NCBI GenBank assembly: GCA_004194705.1
Contig: SADC01001184.1
Span: forward strand, 124,001-188,000
DNA length: 64,000 nt
DNA from: Ditylenchus dipsaci
Taxonomy: Eukaryota; Nematoda; Chromadorea; Rhabditida; Anguinidae
Reading direction: 5' to 3'
Shown: positions 22,600 through 32,400 of the stretch, one piece after another
How the letters are laid out: each line of letters starts with the position of its first letter
How positions within the stretch are numbered: the first letter of the stretch is position 1
Notes under the pieces: generated by a model
Told to the model about the DNA's origin: nothing
Databases searched by the model: none
What the model saw: the letters and a program-made list of their open reading frames with translations, nothing else
Translations under genes and position numbers: made by a program

Positions 22600-23150
22600 T
22601 GAGACTGAAGAGTCTTGAGACTGAACTGAGCACAATGATAGCCAAGGAATAGCCTTTTATGCAACCAAAAATGGTTTTGTCTGCCTTCCAGCGACTCAAA
22701 GTTCGACAAAAGTGGCATTTAGCACTGTATGGACATTCTGAAAAGGAGCTGTTACCATTGATTAATTTCCTGCGTTTCAATTTGTTTGACTGCATCCTAT
22801 CATGAGCTCCATGCAGTTTTCAATGTCTGCTTCACTATGTCAAACTAATTACTTCGACCTAGTTTCATTTTGGTAATTTCAAGCAATCCAAGCGGAGGAA
22901 GCGATCAACATTAGAGTGGTGCAGTCACTCAAGGCTTTTCGAAACGAGATGGCGTGAGGTCCAACTGCATGAAGAGATGTGCAAAGCGTTAGGTGCATTG
23001 GCATACCCAGGGTGGGGCTAACCGGTCTTTCAAAACCAGTCCCCTTCCCGTCAGGAAATTTTTTAGCTTTTTCAGCCCCTCCCGTCAGAAAATTTTTTGC
23101 AATCCTGTGTATGCCTAAGGTTAGGTGTGCTCAGTGGATGTTTTCAGGAA
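22600..23150 (+). pseudogene. Decayed, unprocessed fragment of UTP15
   Basis: This stretch closely matches the UTP15 gene at about 31880-32290, covering the last two exons. Shared blocks include GTCTGCCTTCCAGC, GATTAATTTCCTGCGT, GCGGAGGAA and AGAGTGGTGCAGTCA. The intron between the two exons is still recognisable (GTCAAAC and AATTTCAAGCAATC), so it arose by DNA duplication rather than retrotransposition. Several stop codons and indels break the frame, for example TAG after CAAGGAA and TGA after GAGATGGCG. A 124-bp element interrupts the right end. The upstream WD-repeat part is missing. Confidence 0.85.
22996..23119. mobile_element. Small insertion with 8-bp duplication in the UTP15 relic
   Basis: Flanked by GTTAGGTG at 22988-22995 and 23120-23127. 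The ends CATTGGCATAC and GTATGCCTAAG are imperfect inverted repeats. The interior contains two copies of CCCGTCAGRAAATTTTTT. The pseudogene sequence resumes on the right. Confidence 0.7.
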
Positions 23151-23491
23151 TGAAATGGGAACATGCTGTTGTTGGATAAGTCGGTCACCTGTCTTAAAAT
23201 TCGATAAATGTTTCATTTGCTTTGCAGCGTTTGTTTTTTGAAAATAGGCAGGGAAAAGCCCGACTGTAAGAATTTTCTACCTGGAGGTGTTGGACCTGCA
23301 CGATTATCTCAAAGTAAGACCTCCGAACGTAATTGCAATGCCCTTAATTAGCCCAGTTTTCACTGCGACTCTTTGAAAAAATGGATGGTTTTTTCTTGAT
23401 GTATTTGCTAGTAGCGTCGACAATTTTATTCGGACATTCTAAAATGGCTCAGTTATACCTCCCACTGATAGTGGTTTGAAAAATAGCAGTA

Positions 23492-23917
23492 CAGTCAAAC
23501 CTCGTTATAGTGCGACCCCTAAAAGTTCGTTCCAGCCTCGGGTCCGACCCTTTTTTTACCTCGATTTTTGAAGATTTTTGTGAGTTCTGTTTTTACAATC
23601 TGGTCGCAAATATCGTCAGGATTCCGATTTTGCCGATCGTTTTTCTAAAACCTAAATTTTTTCTTTAAAAAAGCAAAACCTCGATATAGTGCGACCCTTT
23701 TTCAAACTGTGGTCGCACTATATCGAGGTTTTGCTTTTTTAGAAGAAAAAATTTTAGTTTTCAGAAAAACGATCGGCAAAATCGGAATCCTGACGATATT
23801 TGGGACCAGACTGTAAAAACAGAACTTACAAAAATCTTCAAAAATCGAGTTCAAAAAAGTGTCGGACCCGAGGCTGGAACAAACTTTTGGGGGTCGCACT
23901 ATAACGAGGTTTGACTG
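23492..23917. mobile_element. TA-flanked palindromic MITE, IR/DR type, second motif class
   Basis: TA flanks at 23490-23491 and 23918-23919. The outer motif is AACCTCGTTATAGTGCGACC and the inner motif AACCTCGATATAGTGCGACC. The arm between them (GGTCCGACCC, GGATTCCGATTTTGCCGATC) is shared with 13236-13664, whose outer and inner motifs differ. Confidence 0.9.
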
Positions 23918-24065
23918 TAGTTGGAAACACACAATGATAGGTCGAAAACAGCACTGAGTGTAATTGAGTGTAATTTTGCCAAGTGAGTTAATTTTGGGTT
24001 CAGTGTGGTTTATTTGTGGTTTCATTTCAATGATTTCATATGTAGGCAGACGACATACAGTCAAA

Positions 24066-24205
24066 CAGTGTTTTCAAAAGTCATAGGCATAATTTCAAAG
24101 TCATAGGCATAGTTACAGTCAAAATTCTAGTCAAACTATGCCTAAGATTTTCAAGTTATGCCTATGACTATGACTTTGAAACTATGCCTATGACTTAAAA
24201 AAACA
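24066..24205. repeat. Small palindrome of TCATAGGCAT units
   Basis: AGTCATAGGCATA and its complement occur several times on each side of a centre near 24125, with AACACTG-type flanks. It abuts the next MITE. Confidence 0.6.
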
Positions 24206-24208
24206 CTG

Positions 24209-24620
24209 CAGTCAAACCTCGATAATCCGCCGCCCCAAAAAGTTCGTTCCCGCCTAGGGTCCGACACTTTTTTTACCCCGATTTCTGAACATTTTTGCTA
24301 GTTCTCTTTTGACAGTTTGGTCGCAAATATTGTGAGGATTCCGATTTTGCCGATGGTTTTTCAGAATCATGAAAAATTTTACTCTCTAAAAAGCAAAACC
24401 TCAATAAACCGCCACCCTTTTTTGAAAATAGGTTTGCGGTTTATCGAGGTTTTGCTTTTTCAGAGAAAATTTTTTCTATGATTCTGAAAAACGATCGGCA
24501 AAATCGGGATCTTCACGATATTTGCGACCAGACTGTCATAACAGAATTAGCAACAATGTGCAGAAATCGGGTAAAAAAAGTGTCAGGTCCTAGGGGTGGC
24601 GGATTATCGAGGTTTGACTG
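24209..24620. mobile_element. Palindromic MITE, IR/DR type, third motif class
   Basis: The outer motif is AACCTCGATAATCCGCCGCC and the inner motif AACCTCAATAAACCGCCACC. The arm is homologous to the two other classes. TA follows the right end (24621-24622); the left flank is TG, probably a mutated TA. Confidence 0.85.
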
Positions 24621-24961
24621 TACCATTAGGAAGCCCAGCCAAAAAGCTTTCTAGTGAGCACAAAAGGAAATTATTCGCTGAATAGGTTCACTTCTCGGCC
24701 TGAAAAACCACCCCTTTTCAAAGAATGGCTGTGAAAATTGGGATAATTATGGGCGTTGTGCTCAGGAGGTCTGAAAACCCCACGTAGTCAAACGTTACAG
24801 TCGGGAATTGTAGTGTTGAAATTTATTTATGTGAAACTAGGCTTTGAAATTTTTAAGTTTCAAAGCGATATTCTTGGTCTCACTATTTTAGTTTTCGTTA
24901 ATGTTTTGAACTAGAACTTAATCTTCCAAATATTTTAATAAATCTGTCGTCTAAATAGGCC

Positions 24962-27900
24962 ATGAGCAAGCGTAAAACTGGAGAAGATTCGGAGGAAGAT
25001 GCTGTCCTGCAGGAACCGAAAAACAGAGCCATTATAGAAAGAAAACGGCAACGATTCAAGGATAGGAAGCAACGGAAAGAAGAGGATGTGGGAACGATTG
25101 TTAAGAAATGCAATTCACTTGATCAGGTTAGTCTATAGACATTTTCTATTTTGGGGTGATCAGTTGAGTCGGCTAAATTTCAAAACACATCCGTCAGTTA
25201 AAGCAGTCTGTGGGACTAAAGCAAATTTAATTTTGCGTTGGTCTCCCAAGTTGATTTTGATGAGGGGTGTGTTTCGAAAGTGCTCCGTTAAGTCTCTAGG
25301 CATTCTGTATAATAACCGAGTAAATATTCAAGTGTTTTAGGAAGCGGCATCGAAATTTACAAAGTTCACAGGTAGATACACTTTGGCTGGTATTTTATTA
25401 TATCAAGAAACTAGGACTGTGTTATAATTAAATAGCAAGATATGGGGGACATGTTTCAAAGTGGCCGGCCATTTAGCCAACCATAGAAAAATTAATTTTT
25501 TTTAAATTTAGCTTTTAAGGGTTGTGTTAATTTCCCTTTTTCAGATTTTCCGCTCTCAGAACGGACGTTGAAAGGTCTGCAGGAATCTGGCTTTACTGAC
25601 TTGACTGAAATTCAACAACAATCTCTGGGCTATTCCATAGCTGGACAAGATGTTGTTGGTTGGTTTTCAAACTATCGGTCGTCTTTGTACAATTATTGTT
25701 AAGGAGCAGCAAAAACGGGCTCTGGCAAAACTTTGGCACTTTTAATTCCGTTCGTTTGATTTCTATTTCTTAGTTTAATCTGCCTTGATATTTAGCTTCT
25801 GGAGTGCCTATACACTAACAGGTGGACCAAATTCGATGGACTTGGTGCATTAGGTATTTTCCTAATTTATATTTCCATTATTTTCATTTTTTTTCAGTTA
25901 TTTCTCCAACACGTGAATTGGCTTATCAAATTTTCGAAGTCCTCAATAAAGTTGGTGCTCATCACGAATTCTCCGCTGCTCTACTTATTGGAGGTATTTA
26001 TATTATCGATGTTAAAACGAGGCATCAATTTAATCTCAAATTTAACTTAATCTCTTATGCTTAATATTTTAGGTACTAATGTGGAGTATGAAAAAAACGA
26101 CTTGCTACAATGAATATTATTATCTGCACTCCAGGAAGACTTTTGCAACATATGGGTGTGTTTTACTATTATTTTTTATTTCTTGGTGGCTGAATTTTCA
26201 TATTGAGATGAGAACGTGAGCTTTTCATGCGACAATCTTCAAATGCTGGTTATTGACGAGGCAGATCGCATTCTAGACATGGGTTTTAAAAGCCAAGTTA
26301 TACTACGGTTTGGCATGATTTGGATTAAACATTTTTTTCTTAGGTTGACTCAATTGTGGAAAATTTGCCAAGAGAGAGACAAACTTTATTGTTCAGTGCT
26401 ACGCAAACAAGGAAACTCGAAGATCTTGTTCGTGTTTCTCTGAAAGAGCCTATCTGGGTTTCTGTTCATGAACATTCAATCAAGGCCACTCCCGATCAAT
26501 TAGTTCAAGTAAGGATCACTGTTTTAACTTCTGGGTGGTAATTTAAAAAATCAGAACTATTTCGTGTGTGAAGAAGAGCAAAAAATCAATATGCTGTGGT
26601 CTTTTCTGGTCAATCATAAACGAAAGAAAAGTCTGATATTCGTAACATGCTGTAAGCAGGTCAGACACTTGTTGTTTTAAATATCTGGATATCTTTTCTC
26701 TGACAAATGTTTTTAGGCTCGGTTTTTGACAGAGTCGTTGCGTCATTTGAAACCTGGTCTTTCACTCATGGGTCTCTGGGCAGTCAAAAACAGAATAAGC
26801 GGATGGAAATTTTTCACAAGTTTAATCGAAATTTTCGTGGTGCTGCTATGGTAACAATCACTGAAGTTATTTTAAATAAATACATAATAATTTTGTTCAG
26901 ATCGCCACAGACATTGCTAGTAGGGGCTTGGACTTCAATAATGTAGATTGGGTAGTACAGTTGGACTGTCCTAATGATGTTGATGACTATATTCACAGGT
27001 AACTTGTGTCGTTGCTACGCTACGTAAGCTGAGATTCGTTCTCTTGACGACCAGCAACCAAATTAAAGTTTCGACTATGATATCGATACTATTTATTTTA
27101 AGGGTTGGTAGAACAGCGAGAATGAACCATAAAGGGGAATCGGTGCTGGTTTTGACTCCATCACAAGTAGCGTTTGTCGAGATGCTTGCTAATCGTCATG
27201 TTCCTATTTGTAAAGTCGAGTAGGTGTAATTTTTTATTTATTTTTCTACACACATTTCTTGTAGGGTCGATATGGATAAGTTAGTTGATATTCGTCTCAA
27301 GCTTTCGAATTTGATGATTCCGTTCCCGCAACTTAAAGACTTTGCACAAAGAGTGAGTTCTAAAACAACAAATAAAAGGAGTGGACCCTAGTATAAAATA
27401 CTCCCCCCCCCACCAAAACTTATGCCTCTGAAAACTAAAAGTAAGGTGCACCCAAATATATGTCCTAGACCCCGGAATGGACCTTATGTACTTTGGAGGG
27501 GCCCGATTTTTTCACCAAAATTTTACGTTTTATATAGTGATCAAGTTAATTATGGTGATTTAATTGACCATGATCACTTTAATCAACATATTTTCTATGG
27601 TCACTAAGAAACGGTTAACATAATTATTATGATTATTAGAATCAACATGTAAAAATTGAAGAAAAAACCGAGGTGAAAAAATCGGTGGCCCCCCAAAGTA
27701 CATAAGGTCCCCCGGAAATTGTGCGTAAACTATTTTCTAGTCACCATGCCTGCACGCAGCGTCGCGGCGTTACCCGGCGGCGCGCCAGCGCTGCACGAGC
27801 GCCGGCGCGCCGCGGGTAAAATTGGGCAATTGGAGCGCCGGCGACGAAAAAATGAAGCGTGTCGGCGCCGGCGGTGAAAATTTTGAGGCGGCGGCGCTTC

Positions 27901-29569
27901 GAAAAAGGCTATAACTGATTTGTTTGCTGAAAACCTGAAAATGCCATGAAAAACCTGAAATGTGCCACGAAAAAACTTCAACCCTAAATTCAACAAAGGT
28001 TTTGTTTTGATTTTTGACATTTTTTTATTATCGTGTATCCCTGGATCTCAGCCACCTAATGAGCTTTCAAACTCCACTGAATCATTTAAAAAATGATAGA
28101 ATTCAGGGTTTGATTAAAGTAACTGTTTTGTTTTTGTTACTTCATTTAAACCCCGACTATCTACTTTTTAAAGATAATTAGGTGGAGTTTGATAGCTTGT
28201 TGGAAAGCTGAGATTCTGGGCTACACGATACTATAAAAAGTTTAGGAAAATTAACGCAAAATATCAATTTGATATCAAGCTTGCTTTTTCGTGGCATATT
28301 TCAGGTTTTTCGCGGCATATTTCAAAGATATAGTTATAGAAGTTAACAGAAGGCGGGAGATCTATTCCAGTACTATGCAAATGATATTAGTTGTGAAAAA
28401 ACGTCGTTTTAAAGGGGCATGATCGTGCCCGATGGGGAGAAAAGGCGCGAACCAGCAGTTTTTTTTCTTTCTCGATAAATTTTTACATTCATTCTCGTCT
28501 AGACTTTTCAAGTTTTCTGTCTAGTTTTTAAAAGCAGTATAAGGTCATCTATATCAGATTTCACGCAGAACGAGTGAAAAGTGGGACGATTCGAAAAAAT
28601 CTGCTGGTTCGCGCCTTAATGCACGGGCATGCCCCTTTAATATGAATTTTATCATGTTTAAAAACCCAATTCAAATTTTACCCTGATTATACTTAAGCCG
28701 GCGCTTCACCAGCGCCGGCGCGCCGCAGGCAAAAAAAAGACATCTGATAAGCGCCGGCGTTAGCGCCGGCTGCGAAAATTTTAATGACCCGCGCTACAGG
28801 CGGCGCCGGCGGTGTAAACGAAGAAGCGTCAGCGCTTTTTTTATTTTTGGCAAGCGTGTAAGTAAGTTGGTCACAACTTCCGCATCCTGGCCTTCCCCCG
28901 GGCTGTCACTAAATTTGTTGTTCGAAAGGGTAGTTACAGCAATTTTTATAAGGTCAGGTTGGGGGGGGGGTATTATTATATTAGCGCCAAAGAGTTTTGT
29001 TTTTTTCAGAGTTTCGTCGCATATGCAAGGGCAATCTATTTCATGAAATTAAAAGAAATTTTCGATGTCAATAAAATAGACTTTGAAGCGCTTGCAAGGT
29101 ATCGTTAGCCATTATTATTGTGTTATATTATACTTCTTTTCAGTTCATACGGTCTGGCCGTCACCCCTAGAATACGATTTTTGAGGAAAGAACAGCTTAA
29201 AGGCAGAACAGAGGTTAACCTGTATGATGCAGATGACATATCTGGTGACAGTGAGATGGTTGAGAAGATTGTCTCTTGTTCAGAGAAGCAAAGCAATAGT
29301 TCTGCTTGTGGAGGTTCTTCGGGCGATGAAGGTGATGACCTGCTCAAAATTACTAAAAGGGATGTGTTTAACTCAGTGGACAGTGCTACACCAAAGGTCT
29401 GTTTTGCTTCATACATGAGCCTTTAATACACTCGTTGATACACATGATAATTTTTCAGGATGAGTTACTTGCACGTATTTCGACGAATAAAGTCGTTAAG
29501 CAAACGGAAATCGCAAAGAAAGTTTTGAAAAGAGGAATCAAAGTAAACTCTCGGATCCGTTTTGAATGA
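24962..29569 (+). CDS. DDX10: DEAD-box RNA helicase DDX10/Dbp4
   Basis: DDX10/Dbp4 is a nucleolar helicase needed for early pre-rRNA cleavage and for release of guide snoRNAs in the small-subunit processome. Motifs in order: Q-motif region ([20 protein letters not shown]), [59 protein letters not shown] and IHRVGRTAR, then the Dbp4 tail ([15 protein letters not shown]) and a basic C-terminus. Exons: 24962-25126, 25341-25371, 25545-25658, 25704-25753, 25796-25853, 25898-25993, 26073-26155, 26208-26296, 26344-26508, 26555-26659, 26717-26850, 26901-26998, 27103-27219, 27265-27352, 29010-29098, 29144-29396, 29459-29569. The sum is two bases short of frame: one A appears missing in the A run at 26091-26097 and one base near 26772-26776. 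With both allowed for, the product is about 615 residues. Either consensus errors or true frameshifts; errors are more likely because the rest is well conserved. UTP15 starts 175 bp downstream. Confidence 0.93.
27381..28977. mobile_element. Composite foldback insertion in the last long DDX10 intron
   Basis: The outer arms, with a C run near 27405 and a G run near 28960, match the 17371-17618 family. Nested inside are a hairpin at about 27476-27710 (arms CTTTGGAGGGGCC and complement) and GC-rich blocks of GCGCCGGCG units at 27760-27900 and 28697-28850. A further hairpin occupies about 28020-28240, and a TTAA-flanked MITE sits at 28413-28636. The composite makes this intron about 1.66 kb long, whereas its neighbours are mostly under 110 bp. 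Confidence 0.7.
28413..28636. mobile_element. TTAA-flanked MITE in a DDX10 intron
   Basis: The ends AGGGGCATG and CATGCCCCT are flanked by TTAA at 28409-28412 and 28637-28640. Inner arms carry GGCGCGAACCAGCAG and CTGGTTCGCGCC. Same family as 19190-19420 and 63572-63816. Confidence 0.8.
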
Positions 29570-29744
29570 TGATAGTCACAAATGATTTGTTCTGTTATCT
29601 TATCTGCTGTTGATCAAACTTTATTTAAGAGAAATAAAAGCATTAAAGTATGTGTTTTATCACTGTTAATCAAATATTTTCGTTTAGAGTACTTTAGTCG
29701 GCTTGAGGTTGTTATCCACCCAATCTATTTTTATTTCTCGTAGA
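29570..29744 (+). promoter_or_regulatory. Short intergenic region, poly(A) signal and likely trans-splice acceptor
   Basis: Only 175 bases separate the DDX10 stop and the UTP15 start. AATAAA lies at 29633-29638, and a pyrimidine-rich TTTTTATTTCTCGTAG ends two bases before the UTP15 ATG. This is the layout of a nematode operon in which the downstream message receives a spliced leader. Trans-splicing itself is inferred. Confidence 0.65.
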
Positions 29745-32400
29745 ATGTTCTTGGGAACTAAGCCATTGAAGCCACTACCAGAAGGCTATAATGAGTCTCT
29801 GAGTGATGATCAGGTATATTGGAGTCGTTTAAAGGTATAGTTTAGCAGCTTTTATTCTACATGCTACTATTTTTAATTTGTTATTATGGCAGGAAATATC
29901 TGTATTTCAAGAGACCGGCAATATTTCTAGTACTGATTTTCTTCCTGTTGCACCTTTCAACTTTGCATCAACGTGCAGCAATAGGGTAAATTAATAGCAT
30001 ACTACAAAGCTCTGTAAGGCCCATCACGAGCTGGCACAAAATAATTTTTTTGAGTGAAGCAACAGAGCTTTTTTTAGAGCTAAAAATTTTTTATGATGAT
30101 ATCAAACCAAGTAGCGCCAAAATTTTATTTCTGGTTGCAGTACCTTATACGGGCAGGAGTAAGATGCGGCGAATCACATTGCGGCAAATCAAATTGCGGC
30201 AAACTGTACTCCGACTATTCAAATTGCGGCAAAACACAGTGACCGCTTTTCGATTGGTTCTGAGACCAAAACTATGAGCGTTCTCACCGTCATTTTCCAT
30301 CTACCACTTAGGAAGTTTTATCAAAGTTTGCTACAGTTTGTCATTGCGATAATTGTCGCAATTTGAATTGTTGCAATTTAATTTTGCCGCAATTCGTTTT
30401 GCCGCATCTCACTCCTGCCCTCTTATACAGAGGATTTTCAATTTTTTTCATAATTTATGAATATGATCGAATTTCGCCAAAATTAGCAAATGGTGGATAA
30501 AAACATTTATTAAGCAGATTATCTGAAAGCGCTGCTCATAAATCTGTGAATCATCTTATTTGTCAGTTTTAGTTGACCGTCTACAACACTGCTGCTTGTG
30601 AGCCACTCTCTGTCTACAGTCGTTTCAAAGCACCAGTCTATGCTGCGAGTTATCGTGCTAATGGTTCTTTGCTAGGTTTTTTTTTCAAAGTCATTAACAC
30701 TTACTGTTTATCATTTGTTTAATTATGAGTCTGTCAATGCTTGCACGAATAAAGAAAAAATTAATTAATTCAGGCACAGCCACCCATGATGGACATGTTC
30801 ACTTCTTTGATGTACATGAACAAAAAAAGTCTGCTAGCAGAAATCCTATCCGAAGCTTTCATAACGCGCACAACTGCCGTATTAACGCTCTCGCATATGA
30901 TTTCTCGATGCTGCATTTTGCGTCTATGGCTGATGATGGTGTTCTGAAGCTGTGGGATTTGTCTGAAGTATGGTTTGAATATTAATATTTTTTCAAAGCA
31001 GTAAGTTTAGGATGGCTCCAAAAAATCCAGTCCATCTGGCAGTGTCAAGCTCATGAAGATCACATAAGGTCTGGTGTTTTTCGAACTCTAACAACCATCT
31101 TTTGATAACAGGTTTACATATCATTACTTACACTCTAACAATTTTCCTAAACTTTTGATTTTAAGGATCTTATGACCACTCAATTAAAGTTTGGATACGC
31201 GTGTAAACCCAGCCAGCACCCTACCTCTTCTTCGCATGGAGCACGGGCACCTGTAGAAAAGATTTTAGTCTTCCCTAATGACACCATTGTAGTCTCAGCT
31301 GGTGGGAACAAAATCAAATTATGGGATATGTCTGCCGGAGGCAAACTTCTGCACTCGATTGAGTCACACTACAAAACAGTCGGTTTAAAGCAATTGTTGG
31401 AGAAAATATAGCATTTTTTAGATAACTTCCATGTGCTTTGCGTCGAAGAAAACTTGCCTGCTGACTGGTGGATTAGACCGTAGAATAAACGTTTTCCGGT
31501 GTGATTCTGGCGACTTTTCACTAATAAAGTCGTGGAAAGCAGCAGCTCCTATTTAACACTTTCAATGTCTGAAAATGACCAGTATATGGTTTATGGAATG
31601 TCAAATTTGTTGTCCATTCACGAGAGAAGGCCAGAGGAAGAAGTGTTAAATGGTGTTCCTACTGTGGATGGGCCTTATTGCGAAACTCCGCTTTTTGTTA
31701 GTTTCTCAAAAAAGCCCAGAAGACAAGTAAAGTTCTTGTGAAGCAACGAGAGCGTGGTGTGGAGGAGGCAGTGGCTGTGGACCTGACTGCCAGACAGTTG
31801 GACAAAGTTTGTCTTAAAATTTTGGGATAATTTTATATTTTTACTTAAATTTTAGATGAATTTGGGAGCATTAGATCACCTGCTGAGACTGAAAAGATAC
31901 CGTGAATTAGTGAGTACGATGATGGCTAAGGAGTTGCCTAACACTCATCCCGAAATGGTCGTGTCTGCCTTCCAGCAACTCAGAATTCGACAAAAGCTGC
32001 ATTTGGCATTGTCTGGACATTCTGAAGAGGAGCTGTTGCCGTTGATTAATTTCCTGCGTCTCAATTTGTTCAAGTCTACATTCTTCGATGTGCTCTACGA
32101 AGTTGTTAACGTCTTCTTTAGTAGGTCAAACCGATTACTTCAACCTAGTATCCATAATTTCTAGCAATCTACGCGGAGGAATCTATTTCGATCAGAGTGG
32201 TGCAGTCATTTAAGGCTCTTCAAAACGAAATAGCGCATGAGATCCAACTGCAAAAACAGATCTGCAAAGTGTTAGGCACTCTGAATTTATTCTCTAAGGC
32301 TACAACTAGTCGCCAAATAACTAGTAATCTTCCTCAAGTTGTTGACTTTAGCAAGGTCAAGTTGGTGCCTGAAGTTGTCTGGTCATTGAAGAAAACGTGA
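29745..32400 (+). CDS. UTP15: U3 snoRNP / UtpA complex protein UTP15
   Basis: UTP15 is a WD-repeat subunit of the UtpA (t-Utp) complex that binds nascent pre-rRNA in the small-subunit processome. Exons: 29745-29834, 29893-29985, 30573-30675, 30774-30967, 31011-31068, 31112-31378, 31422-31806, 31856-32120, 32165-32400. Visible segments are VYWSRLK near the N-terminus, FLPVAPFNFASTCSNRLTVY, ATHDGHVHFFDV, ADDGVLKLWDLSE, SYDHSIKVW, VVSAGGNKIKLWDMSAGGKL, LTGGLDRRINVF and the UTP15 C-terminal domain (LDHLLRLKRYRELV onwards). Frame breaks of one base are needed at A6 near 31019-31024, near 31167, near 31196, at TTT 31549-31551 and at A6 near 31708-31713; most look like homopolymers called one short. 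A polyadenylation signal AATAAA follows near 32499. A decayed copy of the last exons lies at 22600-23150. Confidence 0.9.
30151..30420. mobile_element. MITE with GGGCAGGAG ends in a UTP15 intron
   Basis: The ends GGGCAGGAG and CTCCTGCCC are flanked by near-identical CCTTATAC and TCTTATAC (8 bp, one mismatch). Inside each arm a unit of about 14 bases, AAATTGCGGCAAATC, is repeated. The related element at 36689-36985 has the same ends but a different repeated unit. Confidence 0.8.

Noticed and set aside
26073..26155. DDX10 as a pseudogene because of frame breaks
   Set aside because: All helicase motifs and splice sites are intact and only two single-base shifts exist, one at a homopolymer. Similar shifts occur in UTP15 and the transporter, so consensus error is the simpler reading.
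31714..31739. A 26-nt intron in UTP15 that would repair the frame
   Set aside because: It is too short for spliceosomal removal, and one extra A in the neighbouring run repairs the frame just as well.
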